In this document: piece after piece, positions 1 to 7,916 of the stretch | Layout: each line of letters begins with the position of its first letter | Position numbering within the stretch: the first letter of the stretch is position 1 | NCBI GenBank assembly: GCA_050246115.1 | Contig: JBFWWP010000016.1 | Span: 1 to 64,000 of the forward strand | Direction of reading: 5' to 3' | DNA from: JBFWWP01 sp050246115 | Lineage (GTDB): Bacteria > Planctomycetota > UBA8108 > UBA1146 > JAJFFE01 | Length of the DNA stretch: 64,000 nt | Position numbers and translations under genes: made by a program | Notes under the pieces: model-generated | Databases searched by the model: none | What the model was told of the DNA's origin: nothing | What the model saw: only the letters and a program-made list of their open reading frames with translations

Positions 1-139
1 GGTTGCTCAAGACCTGGAAGGCGTGGACCCTGACCGAGTAGCGATCCGCCGCGACGGCGAGCAGATACAAGATGAGCTGGTTCACTTCCCGGCTGGGCCG
101 AAGTCGATGCTGACGTTTCAAGACGCGTCGCGTCACCAT
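1..139 (-). CDS. REP-associated (RAYT/Y1-family) transposase, N-terminal fragment at window edge
   Basis: On the minus strand an open frame starts with ATG at 139 and runs off the left edge after 46 codons. The visible N-terminus contains LRPSREVNQLILYLLAVAAD followed by RYSVRVHAFQVLSN. This matches the start of REP-associated tyrosine transposases (Y1/IS200-like HUH fold), where TRRxxxRxFLLRPS, NQIxLYxLAVAAxRF and VHAxxVLSNHYH normally follow one another. The catalytic HxH would come immediately after the last visible residues, so it lies outside the window. No strong ribosome binding site precedes the ATG. The family processes single-stranded palindromic REP elements, and hairpin-forming repeats lie directly upstream of the gene, which fits. 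The family call rests on pattern recognition of a short segment, so an ordinary IS200-type transposase is an alternative. Confidence 0.6.
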   Translation of the reverse strand, partial: MVTRRVLKRQHRLRPSREVNQLILYLLAVAADRYSVRVHAFQVLSN

Positions 140-160
140 GACCGTACCGCTGGGCGGAAG

Positions 161-664
161 CAGACGTGGGGGTGTCGCCATGCGAACTCCTCTCACGGAG
201 GATGTTCGCAATCCGCCAGCCGGGCTGTTATCAGCGACTCGAAACGCCGCAACTGCGGAGTTTCACCGTGATTGAGCCATCAAACTCGCGGAGTAGCCGG
301 CATTCGGGTCTTCGTTGTCGAGCGACCGAACCAGGACGAAGAACCGGACACGGTCGCTCGAAGGGTGGGGGGGCGGGGCAACGGGGATTACTCTCGGGCG
401 GGTGTCTCGACGGCGGCAGCAGACGTGGGGGTGTCGCCATGCGAACTCCTCTCTCGGAGGATGTTCGCAATCCGCCAGCCGGGCGGTCATCAGCGACCTC
501 GAAACGCCGCAACTGCGGAGTTCCACCGCGATTGAACCCCGACGTCGAGGAATCGTCGGCCCTGGGCCTTCGTCGTCGAACGACCGAATAAGGACGAAGC
601 ACCGGAGGCGGTTGCTCGAGTGGTGGGGGGCGGGGCACGGGGATTACTCTCGGGCGGGAACTCG
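161..664. repeat. Two tandem ~259-bp copies of a hairpin-rich repeat (REP-like)
   Basis: The segment beginning CAGACGTGGGGGTGTCGCC at 161 is repeated from 420 with a period of 259 bases and scattered substitutions. Each copy carries two palindromes. The first (182-209 and 441-468) has arms GCGAAC-CCTC and GAGG-GTTCGC; its loop differs between copies while the arms are unchanged. The second (241-264 and 501-524) pairs GAAAC-CCGCA with TGCGG-GTTTC, with one arm change in copy 2. Both copies end in a G-rich tract followed by GGGGATTACTCTCGGGCGGG. No convincing protein is encoded. The position next to a transposase of the RAYT type suggests these are its REP-like substrates. Confidence 0.7.
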
Positions 665-671
665 ACTTCGA

Positions 672-3530
672 TTACCGTAACTCGGCGCGGGTGCGCCCGC
701 CCTCGGTCACTTCGACCTCGATGGCGCGGTCGGTGTCTCCGCCCGGCGTTAGTCGATACCGGCCGACGGGCAGGGGCTCGGCCGCGTGCGAGCCGGTCAG
801 CCGCACGGAGCGCTGTAGGTCGTGCAGCGCGGTGCTACCCAAGGGATCGATTCGAATGAGCTCGCTTCCCCTCCCGATGATCAGGAGGTTGCCACCCGGT
901 CGAAGGAGCGCAGCCTCGTATCCTTGGATTCTGTCGGGCGACAGCTCGATCACCACGGGCGCGCTTGAAGACGTACTCGCCCGGACATATCGACTGTTCA
1001 CCGGGATGAGATAGTGGCCGTTCCCGAGACGGGGGATCGAACAGCGTGAACCGTCGGCGTCCAGCCCCTGCAGGCGAATGACCCAACCCCGCTGGGCTTC
1101 CGGCTGATCGACCGCGATCTCGACTTCGCGTGCTTCGATCAACTGGTACTCGGCGACGGTGTCGCCCGACACCAGTATGGGCTGATCCGGACCGTAGAGA
1201 TTGGGGCACGGGTCGATGTCCCAACGGTACTCGCCCTCGATGAGATCGTCGATCACGATGCGACCGCGTTGGTCGGTCACGAACTTCACCTGCGTGGAGC
1301 CTCTCAGCGAGCCGGCGACCTGCGGCCGGGGTCGACCGTCGGGTCCGACAATCGTGGCCCGCAGTGTCGCCGTCCGAAAGTCGACGAGCAGGGGCTCGTG
1401 CGCCACGACTTCATAGGTTGCGCTCAGGTGGCGAGACCGGTCGTCGGGAGACGGCAGGTACACGATCGTCTGCTCGCCGAGCTGGGAGAGCGTCAGGGTG
1501 AACGACCCGTCCTCGGCCACGTCGGCCTGCGCCCGACCGCAGTGGATGACACCGCCCGTCAACCTTTGTCCATCGAGCCTGACGATGCCCTGGATCGACA
1601 ACTCGTCGGGAACCGTGAACGACACTTGGCAAGACTCGCCCACAAGGGTGACGTCGAGTGAGCCGAGGTCGCGGTCGCCATGCCTGAACCGCAGGTTGTA
1701 CGAGCCGGCGGGAAGCCCGGTGATCTGGGCTCGTCCGCCCTCCGTAAGCGGAGCCGCGAGCTTGCCGGCGAAGGTGCCCATGAGGAGCGCCGTCGGCGCC
1801 CCGCGGGTCGTGCAGCGGTAGTCGACGCGAATGCCATCGAGCGGTCGTCCGCTCGCGTCGACGACCTCCACGAAGAGACCGCCTGTGCTCGGGAGCTCGA
1901 CCTCGAGGACACCGCTCACGATCTTCTCCGCCGTGACCTCCACGAACGCGCTGGCGCGACCCGGGGCTGATACCTCGATGGTGAGGCCGGGCTGGAGCAG
2001 TGCCTCGGTGCAGCCGCTCTCGTCCGTGACCAACTGGTCTAGCACGATGCCGGTCGATGCCAGCGATTTCCGGACCTCGACCGACGCGGAAGGAACGCGA
2101 CCTCCGTCCGCGTCGACGACCTGGATGACGTGCGGTGATGCCGCGGCCAGGCGCACGGGGACTCGGACGTCGCGATCCCCAACGACGAACCGGCAACAGA
2201 CCATCGGAAAGCCCGAGGTCATGACGAGCAATTCGTAGACGCCGGGAGCGGCGCCGCTGATCACGGGATCTCGAAGGGTCACTTCTCGCTTCGCCGTCCC
2301 ACCGTTGGGAAGCCCGAGCGAGCAGTGAAGGACATCCGGTGCCTCGGCCCCGGCGATCTCTACGGCGAGGTACACGTCGTGGGTTCGATCGATGACGATT
2401 GGGTCGACGAGCTGATCGATGGAAGGCACCTCGATCGTGGGACGGCGAAGATCGTTCTCGAACCCCACTTTCAGTGTGAGCACGCCCTCCGGCACGCCCA
2501 CGAGATCGAAGACGCCGTTGGCGTTCGTCGTCGCGGAAGTCACCTCTTCCAAGAATCGTGAGCCGGCAAGCGCGCGAGACACGTACGCAACGACAACGAC
2601 ACCGGAGGCGGGCTCCCCGTCGGGGTAGACGACGGTGCCGACCCCAGCGAGACCGTCCTCGGCCACGTCGGACTTCGAACTGGCACCGTCGCCTGAAGCC
2701 GCCTCGGACAGGAAGTTCGCTTCGCCCCGCGCAGCGGCCGTCGAGACGCCTGGTCCAGGAGACGGCACCTCCTCGGCGATCGACCCCGGCAGCGTCGGAC
2801 TCCGCGACCCCGAGTCCCGAGGTGAACTCCCCTCGATCCGGGCAACTTCCTCCCCCATCTCCTTCGATGAAGAATCACTCGCTTCGTGAACGATGAGCCA
2901 GGCACACGCGACAAGGATCGCCACGACCACCGCAGCCTTCTTGATTCCCAAGGCGACACCTCCGGTCGAGAGTTTTGCGGAAGCTCCGGCAACGGACACG
3001 CTCGCTGATCCGCACACCAGAGGAACGAACACTTGGAGCCAGATCTGGCGGCTTCCGAACTCACGGTCGAGGTCGGTGCGGAGCCTGTCCAATCCCCGAC
3101 GCAGCCGGCTCTTCACTGTGTCGACGGAGATCCCGTGAGCCTGGGCGATCTCGGATGGCGTCAGGTCATCGTAGAAGCGATGCAGAACCGTGCTCAGGTA
3201 CGGCTCGTCCAGCGCGAATACCGCCTCGACGACCCGCCTGCGCAGCTCTTCGCGCTGCAGGGTCTCCGCCGGCGTGAAGGGGCGGGAAGGGACGGGACCT
3301 CTGGCCTCGTTCTTGGCCCGACGTGCCTCGGCTCGCCGCCGGTTGCTGGCGAGGTTTCGGGCCACGCGAGTAACCCACGCCGGCCAGCTGCGAATCGAGG
3401 TCGGAGGGCGCTCGAGCCGCGCAACCCACACCTCCTGCCGCAGATCGTCGGCCGATGCATCGTCGTCGACGAGATGACCCACGAGGTGCTCGAGGAAGTC
3501 GCTGTGTTGAAGGAGGCCCTCGATCTCCAT
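672..3530 (-). CDS. Membrane-anchored ECF sigma factor with carboxypeptidase-regulatory-like tail
   Basis: The protein has 952 residues. Residues 10-75 look like sigma-70 region 2 (DDLRQEVWVARL, then SWPAWVTRVARNLASN). Residues 100-160 are a region-4 helix-turn-helix (LTPSEIAQAHGISVDTVKSR). A single hydrophobic span lies near 197-215 (AAVVVAILVACAWLIV). The remaining ~735 residues contain several carboxypeptidase-D-regulatory-like beta-sandwich segments, recognisable by YPDGEPASGVVV, DADGGRVPSASVEV, DASGRPLDGIRVDY and similar. This predicts a cytoplasmic sigma factor tethered to the membrane with a large outer domain. The start is supported by AGGAG about 12 bases upstream. No separate anti-sigma gene is adjacent. 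A similar architecture is encoded at 55535-58276. What it senses, and whether the sigma part is released by proteolysis, is unknown. Confidence 0.85.
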   Translation of the reverse strand: MEIEGLLQHSDFLEHLVGHLVDDDASADDLRQEVWVARLERPPTSIRSWPAWVTRVARNLASNRRRAEARRAKNEARGPVPSRPFTPAETLQREELRRRVVEAVFALDEPYLSTVLHRFYDDLTPSEIAQAHGISVDTVKSRLRRGLDRLRTDLDREFGSRQIWLQVFVPLVCGSASVSVAGASAKLSTGGVALGIKKAAVVVAILVACAWLIVHEASDSSSKEMGEEVARIEGSSPRDSGSRSPTLPGSIAEEVPSPGPGVSTAAARGEANFLSEAASGDGASSKSDVAEDGLAGVGTVVYPDGEPASGVVVVAYVSRALAGSRFLEEVTSATTNANGVFDLVGVPEGVLTLKVGFENDLRRPTIEVPSIDQLVDPIVIDRTHDVYLAVEIAGAEAPDVLHCSLGLPNGGTAKREVTLRDPVISGAAPGVYELLVMTSGFPMVCCRFVVGDRDVRVPVRLAAASPHVIQVVDADGGRVPSASVEVRKSLASTGIVLDQLVTDESGCTEALLQPGLTIEVSAPGRASAFVEVTAEKIVSGVLEVELPSTGGLFVEVVDASGRPLDGIRVDYRCTTRGAPTALLMGTFAGKLAAPLTEGGRAQITGLPAGSYNLRFRHGDRDLGSLDVTLVGESCQVSFTVPDELSIQGIVRLDGQRLTGGVIHCGRAQADVAEDGSFTLTLSQLGEQTIVYLPSPDDRSRHLSATYEVVAHEPLLVDFRTATLRATIVGPDGRPRPQVAGSLRGSTQVKFVTDQRGRIVIDDLIEGEYRWDIDPCPNLYGPDQPILVSGDTVAEYQLIEAREVEIAVDQPEAQRGWVIRLQGLDADGSRCSIPRLGNGHYLIPVNSRYVRASTSSSAPVVIELSPDRIQGYEAALLRPGGNLLIIGRGSELIRIDPLGSTALHDLQRSVRLTGSHAAEPLPVGRYRLTPGGDTDRAIEVEVTEGGRTRAELR

Positions 3531-3973
3531 CGGTCTTCGTGCTCCTGCCGTTCTCGCCTACTGCATGGTCCAACAGGATGTCACCGCGGGCGACCCGGAG
3601 AGTGCAAGGAATCGCACGAAAACTGCGGGCGAGGGCGTCGACCGGCTGCTGGGGCTGTGAATTCGAAGGCTGGTTGAAGGTCGGCGGTGCTGTCCGGGAC
3701 CTCGCACGAACCTCGCCGGCGATCTCCAGAGCCCAGATCGGGCGGCAGAACCGGAGGGTTGGCTCCGCGAGGCGTCCCCGGCATGGACGGTCAGTCCCCG
3801 TCTGGACCGACTTCCGACCATGGCGTCGGCGCGGAACGAACTTCCGGAGATCGCGTGGCGTCACTACAATCGCGGGTGTTCCCTCGCGGCACATTCGGAG
3901 GACTGCGCCGGACCGGATCCGTACGGGCCTCGATTCCGTGCCGGCCGTGCGGGCATCGCAGAAGAGGATCGAG
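3531..3973. other. Divergent intergenic region, 443 bp
   Basis: This region separates the leftward sigma-factor fusion from the rightward dockerin-like protein and should hold both promoters. An open frame extends back through it from the rightward gene, but its composition there is arginine- and proline-rich and unlike a protein. A signal peptide begins only at 3974. I see no RNA gene or clear repeat here. Confidence 0.5.
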
Positions 3974-4852
3974 ATGCGGCGACACGCTTTGGGGTGGAGA
4001 GTTCTGAGTGTCGTGGTCCTGGCGTGGAGCACGGGCATCGCGACGACCGGCTTCGCCCAGGAGATCGGCACCGACCCGTTCCGTCGCGGCGACATCAACG
4101 GCGACCAGGTTCTCGACATCTCGGACCCGATCTACCTGCTGGGGAGTCTCTTCGCGGCGGGCCCCGCCCTCCCCTGCCTGGATGCGGCGGACGCGAACGA
4201 TGACGGGGCCGTCAACGTCGCCGATGTGACCTATATGCTCGGCTATATGTTCAGCGTCTCGATCTCGACGCTGCCTCCACCGTTTCCCGGCCCGAGCACC
4301 GACCCCACTCTCGATAGGATCGTTTGTGGTTGCGCGACGGCGGCACAGATCGAGGCTCTGGCGCAGTCCATTCCCATCCCACCGGCCTGCGTGCCGTCCT
4401 TCACCGTCAGTCTCGGCATCACGAATGCCACGATCTGCACAGGGTCGCCTCCTGTCTGTTCGGGAAGCAACGGGTGCACTGCCAACGTCAGCGTGTCGAC
4501 CGCGACCTACAACGCCAGCAACCAACAGCTGACCGTGACCGGAACCATCAGCGCTCCGAGCGTGCCCGTCAACGCGGGGATCTTCGGAAGCTGTAACGGC
4601 GCCTTCTCGTCCAACTTCACCGTCGTGATCACGACGACCTCCGTCGTGCTCCAGCCGGCTGCCCGCCGCATCACTTCTTACAATGCCAACGCGACGCTGA
4701 CCAATCCCCAGATCAGTGGCTGCGGCTTGCTCGGCAGCGCGCTGAACCTGGCGGTCGGGTTGTTCGCGAGCCAGATCGAGCAGGAGATCGAGACCGAGGT
4801 GGAGGCGGCGGCGAACTCGCTGCTCGACAATCTCGTCGTCTGCACGCCGTGA
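3974..4852 (+). CDS. Secreted protein with N-terminal dockerin-like calcium module
   Basis: The protein has 292 residues. The chosen ATG is preceded by AGAGGA and opens a typical signal peptide (hydrophobic stretch LSVVVLAW, cleavage probably after TTGFAQ near residue 28). Residues 36-95 hold two calcium-loop/helix repeats of dockerin type: FRRGDINGDQVLDISD followed by YLLGSLF, and DANDDGAVNVAD followed by YMLGYMF. The usual cassette ending is present in altered form (STDPTLDRIVCGC). The remaining ~170 residues form a cysteine-containing, threonine- and valine-rich beta-type region with no family I can name. Unlike most relatives in the window, the dockerin-like module sits at the N-terminus rather than the C-terminus. 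Function is unknown, probably an exported structural or binding protein. Confidence 0.75.
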   Translation: MRRHALGWRVLSVVVLAWSTGIATTGFAQEIGTDPFRRGDINGDQVLDISDPIYLLGSLFAAGPALPCLDAADANDDGAVNVADVTYMLGYMFSVSISTLPPPFPGPSTDPTLDRIVCGCATAAQIEALAQSIPIPPACVPSFTVSLGITNATICTGSPPVCSGSNGCTANVSVSTATYNASNQQLTVTGTISAPSVPVNAGIFGSCNGAFSSNFTVVITTTSVVLQPAARRITSYNANATLTNPQISGCGLLGSALNLAVGLFASQIEQEIETEVEAAANSLLDNLVVCTP

Positions 4853-4966
4853 TCGATCAGGGCCATAGGCGAATGGGCTGCGCCCTGCGTTCGGGGTTGA
4901 CCCAGTCCAGTCTCGGAACGCCGAGAAGAGGCGCGACGGCGTCTCGAACCGCCCCGCGATGTCCCA

Positions 4967-6118
4967 TCACGGCAGGGGTTCGCCGGGCCGAACTGCGCGC
5001 AAGTAATGGTCCACGGGAACACAGGGGATTCCGTCGATCTCGAGCCGGTCGACTCCGCGGTACAGGAACCGGAGCTGAGCCTCCGGGTAGTCTTCTCGGA
5101 AAGCACGAAGTCCTCGAAGATCGGCTCGCTGGACGGAGCGGCCGTGCTTCACTTCGAGTGCCCACAACCCCAGGGGCCCATAGACCACGAAGTCGACTTC
5201 GACCTCCGACTTCGTTCGCCAAAAGTGGAGACTGTGGTCGGAACCGGAGTAGTCGTTCCATGCGCGAAGGTGCTGCGCGACAAGCCCCTCGAGAGCGGCG
5301 CCTCCGATCTCCGAAACGCTGTCGAGGGGGCCGCGGCGACGCATGACATCGTATACCCCAGTATCGAACCAGTAGAACTTCGGATGAGCGGTTAGATGCC
5401 GCTTCGCTCGCCGCGCAAACACAGGAACGCGGAAAGCGATCAGCAAGTCTTCCAGGATCTCCACATAACTTCGCACGGTCTTGCCCGAGACCTGACATTC
5501 GCGAGCGATCTGCGAGTAGCTGAGAACCTGACCATGAGACAGGGTGATGTCTTCGAGGAATCGCGCGAAGGTCTCGACGTTTCGCACCAACCCCTCCGTC
5601 ATGACTTCCTCTCGCACGTAGAGAGACACGTAGGACTTGAGGACATCGCGTCCCGCATCGCTCGCGAGAACTAGGGGGAGCAACCCGTCGGAGAGGGCTC
5701 GATCGAGATCGAAGGAAGACCCGAGTTCGGCGGCCGTGAACGGATGCATCGACCGAAGGAGCGCTCGGCCGGCAAGGAGGTTCACGCCGGTGCGTTTCAG
5801 TTTCCGAGAGCTCGAACCCGTCAGAATGAACCGCGGACCGGACTTCGATTCGATGCTGCGGTGGATCACATCGAGCAGCGCGGGTGCCTTCTGAACCTCA
5901 TCGATCACGAGGTCGGTGATGTGGGGCGAGCCGGCGATCACCTCGGCAAGACGTTCCGGACGGGCCGCATAGACACGCTGGTTCTCGGGATCGAGCAGAT
6001 CGATCGTGAGTGCGTCGCTGAAGTGCCGACGCAGCCAGGTGGACTTCCCGCTTCCCCGAGGGCCGAACAGGAAGAAATGCCCCTTCGGGGCCTGGAAACA
6101 TCGACTTACTGGTTCCAT
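4967..6118 (-). CDS. AAA-family ATPase with DUF4143 domain
   Basis: The protein has 383 residues. Walker A is GPRGSGKST at 19-27, Walker B is LVIDEVQ around 70-76, and a sensor-like FILTGSSSRKL follows near residue 100. The C-terminal third matches DUF4143: a helix-turn-helix-like stretch (YSQIARECQVSGKTVRSYV), then WFDTGVYDVM, and finally an EVDFVV...ALEVKHGRS pair resembling a PD-(D/E)XK-type nuclease core. Length and order are normal for this very widespread but poorly characterised family, often regarded as mobile or toxin-antitoxin-like. It is a single gene, convergent with the dockerin-like gene to its left. GGGAAGA precedes the start, and a 23-bp palindrome lies just upstream, suggesting autoregulation. 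Biochemical role unknown. Confidence 0.9.
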   Translation of the reverse strand: MEPVSRCFQAPKGHFFLFGPRGSGKSTWLRRHFSDALTIDLLDPENQRVYAARPERLAEVIAGSPHITDLVIDEVQKAPALLDVIHRSIESKSGPRFILTGSSSRKLKRTGVNLLAGRALLRSMHPFTAAELGSSFDLDRALSDGLLPLVLASDAGRDVLKSYVSLYVREEVMTEGLVRNVETFARFLEDITLSHGQVLSYSQIARECQVSGKTVRSYVEILEDLLIAFRVPVFARRAKRHLTAHPKFYWFDTGVYDVMRRRGPLDSVSEIGGAALEGLVAQHLRAWNDYSGSDHSLHFWRTKSEVEVDFVVYGPLGLWALEVKHGRSVQRADLRGLRAFREDYPEAQLRFLYRGVDRLEIDGIPCVPVDHYLRAVRPGEPLP

Positions 6119-6129
6119 TTTTTCTTCCC

Positions 6130-6152
6130 TTTCGGGAGTAGAACTCCCAAAA
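6130..6152 (-). promoter_or_regulatory. Operator-like palindrome before the AAA/DUF4143 gene
   Basis: The sequence is a 10-base inverted repeat around a 3-base centre: GGGAGT-AGA-ACTCCC flanked by TTTC and AAAA, with one mismatch in the outer arms. It ends 11 bases before the start codon, overlapping the leader and close to the ribosome binding site. The position suits a repressor site for autoregulation, or a leader hairpin controlling translation. Inference from symmetry and position only. Confidence 0.45.
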
Positions 6153-6318
6153 CGTAACGTCCCCCGCCCACGGCGTCAACGGCTCACTCGGCCCCTTGCA
6201 CCAAACGCCCTTCACCGGACTGCTGGCAAACTCAGGAGGAGAGCGGAGGGTTTTCCACGGTCGCGCTGGGCGCGTTCATCGGGCTTGGCGACCCATGTGG
6301 CATGCTCGCAACCGTGCG

Positions 6319-6684
6319 TCACTCCTCCGGATCGTGCTTCAGCTCCACGGTTCCGCCGGTCACGTTGCGCAGGTCCAGCGAGTAGTCCCAGTTGCGAGAG
6401 CTGTCGTCGGGGGTGAAACGAACCTGGATCAGGTCGGCCGGCAGGCCGTGGTAGGTCTGGGTCGGGTGCCTCGTGATGCCGGTGGGGATGCCGACGAGCC
6501 GGGCGAGCGGGCTCCTGCTGATGGTGATGGTCGGGGTTTCCATGGTCAGCTCCTCGTCCTGATAGGAGCGCAGAGAGGTGCTATTCCGATCGAGGAAGGC
6601 GACCGTGCCCGGTACGGGAGCGCCCTGGGCGTCGACGATGTTCAGCGTGCCGTCCGGGTCCACGACGTGCCCCGCAACCGCCAC
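6319..6684 (-). pseudogene. Remnant of a carboxypeptidase-regulatory-like protein
   Basis: The open frame gives 121 residues with protein-like composition, including DAQGAPVPGTVAFLD and later LDLRNVTGGTVELKHD, which resemble a carboxypeptidase-D-regulatory-like beta-sandwich. It opens with GTG without a ribosome binding site, directly at the point where a similar fragment begins on the opposite strand. No signal peptide, sigma domain or other N-terminal part is attached. It is best read as the 3' end of a broken gene related to the long tails of the sigma-factor fusions in this window. A genuine small gene cannot be excluded. Confidence 0.4.
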
Positions 6685-6689
6685 CTGGG

Positions 6690-6830
6690 GCGGGGAGGGT
6701 GGACCGCTGGGAGCTGAGCGTTTCCCGCGGCGGCACGGTCTCCGGTCAGCTGGTCGACCTCACCGGGACTCCGATCGCCGGCGGCGAGGTGTTCGGCTGG
6801 TGCATGACAGCCTCGGAGGTGGCCTCGGGG
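6690..6830 (+). pseudogene. Short carboxypeptidase-regulatory-like fragment, opposite strand
   Basis: About 45 codons on the plus strand read ELSVSRGGTVSGQLVDLTG followed by TPIAGGEVFGW, a clear carboxypeptidase-D-regulatory-like pattern (G-x-V-x-D-x-x-G-x-P-I-x-G-A). The frame then degenerates into proline- and arginine-rich sequence. Together with the minus-strand fragment ending at 6684 it forms a head-to-head pair, which suggests that an inversion or deletion broke one larger gene here. From 6830 to 7121 I see no further supported coding sequence. Confidence 0.35.
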
Positions 6831-7121
6831 CCACCGCCCTTCACGGGCGATCACCAGATCCCCCCTCCCCAGCGCCGGACCGTTCACGAGCCCCACCCTC
6901 CCAAGCAAACGCCGGGTAGAACGCGACGGCGCGTTTCAGGAACCCAGAGTCCCCGGGATCAACAGTGCCCCCGAAGTTACCACGAAGCGCGCGACTGGAT
7001 CCAGGACAGCGGTCTCGTTGCCCATGGTCAGCACCTGACGCTGGGCATTCAGTCCGTCTGATGCGAGCATAGACCCGTGGGCGTCGTGCCCGCATATCGG
7101 TCACTGCCGAAAGGTCCCGAG

Positions 7122-7916
7122 ATGACCCCCGAGCAGCAGCGCGAGGTCTGGGAGATGCTCGACAAGGGCCAGCTGGTCGAGGTGGCTCGCCAGGGGCCGG
7201 AGCCGATCTTCGCCACCGTCAGCGGGGCTCACCTGTACGGGTTCGCATCGCCAGACAGCGACGTCGATCTGCGGGGCGCGTTCATGCTACCCGCGAGCGC
7301 GATGCTCGGGCTCCACCCGCCCAGCGAGACCATCACCATCGAGGGCAAGACCACCATCGACCTAGACTGGGTGGCGCACGACATCCGCAAGTTCGCGCGG
7401 CTCATGACGAACCACAACGGCTACGTCCTCGAGCAGCTCTTCTCTCCGCTCGTGGTGCTCTCGACGCCCGCTCACGAGGAGCTGATCCAGCTCGGCAGAG
7501 GCTGCGTCACCAAGCCCACCGTGAGGCACTACCAGGGCTTTGCCCGGGGCCGCCGCAAGCGGCTCGCCGAGCCCGACCCGACGGTCAAGCACCTGCTCTA
7601 CGCCTACCGCGTGCTGCTCACGGGCATTCACCTCATGCGGACCGGCGAGGTCATCGCCAACATCCAAGGGCTCAACGAGCGCTTCCGGTTCGCTGAGATC
7701 GACGAGCTGGTCGCCCGCAAGCGGGCCGGCGCGGAGAAGATGGCGCTCGATGCGCGAGACATGGATGAACACGGCGGCCTCCTCGATCGACTGGAGGTGA
7801 AGCTCCAAGAGGCTCACGACGCAAGCCAGCTTCCCGACGAACCGACCTCGGCGGCTGCGCTGCAAGACCTCGTGGTCCGCCTTCGTCTCGACGGTACAAG
7901 ATCGGAGGGCGCCTGA
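7122..7916 (+). CDS. Nucleotidyltransferase of the DNA polymerase beta superfamily (COG3541-like), first of a pair
   Basis: The protein has 264 residues from the chosen ATG at 7122; an in-frame upstream ATG at 7077 lacks a good ribosome binding site. The nucleotidyltransferase signature is SGAHLYGFASPDSDVDLRG, with the GS-type helix followed by the two aspartates (DSDVD) that bind metal in this superfamily. Further family-like segments are KTTIDLDWVAHDIRKFARL and NGYVLEQLFSP. The C-terminal half is helical. Its stop codon overlaps the start of a second, related nucleotidyltransferase. Enzymes of this group are predicted to transfer nucleotides to RNA or small molecules, but the substrate is unknown. 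Confidence is high for the superfamily and low for any specific role. Confidence 0.8.
   Translation: MTPEQQREVWEMLDKGQLVEVARQGPEPIFATVSGAHLYGFASPDSDVDLRGAFMLPASAMLGLHPPSETITIEGKTTIDLDWVAHDIRKFARLMTNHNGYVLEQLFSPLVVLSTPAHEELIQLGRGCVTKPTVRHYQGFARGRRKRLAEPDPTVKHLLYAYRVLLTGIHLMRTGEVIANIQGLNERFRFAEIDELVARKRAGAEKMALDARDMDEHGGLLDRLEVKLQEAHDASQLPDEPTSAAALQDLVVRLRLDGTRSEGA

Noticed and set aside
161..664. Small proteins within the 259-bp repeats
   Set aside because: Frames exist in several phases on both strands because of the GC content; none has protein-like conservation, while the hairpins are conserved.
3455..3973. Upstream extension of the small dockerin-like protein
   Set aside because: In-frame but arginine-rich and without a signal peptide; the signal peptide and ribosome binding site are at 3974.
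6952..7080. Minus-strand 43-codon frame starting MLASDGLNAQRQVLTMGNET
   Set aside because: Reads somewhat protein-like but lacks a ribosome binding site and any recognisable family; kept only as part of the degenerate region.
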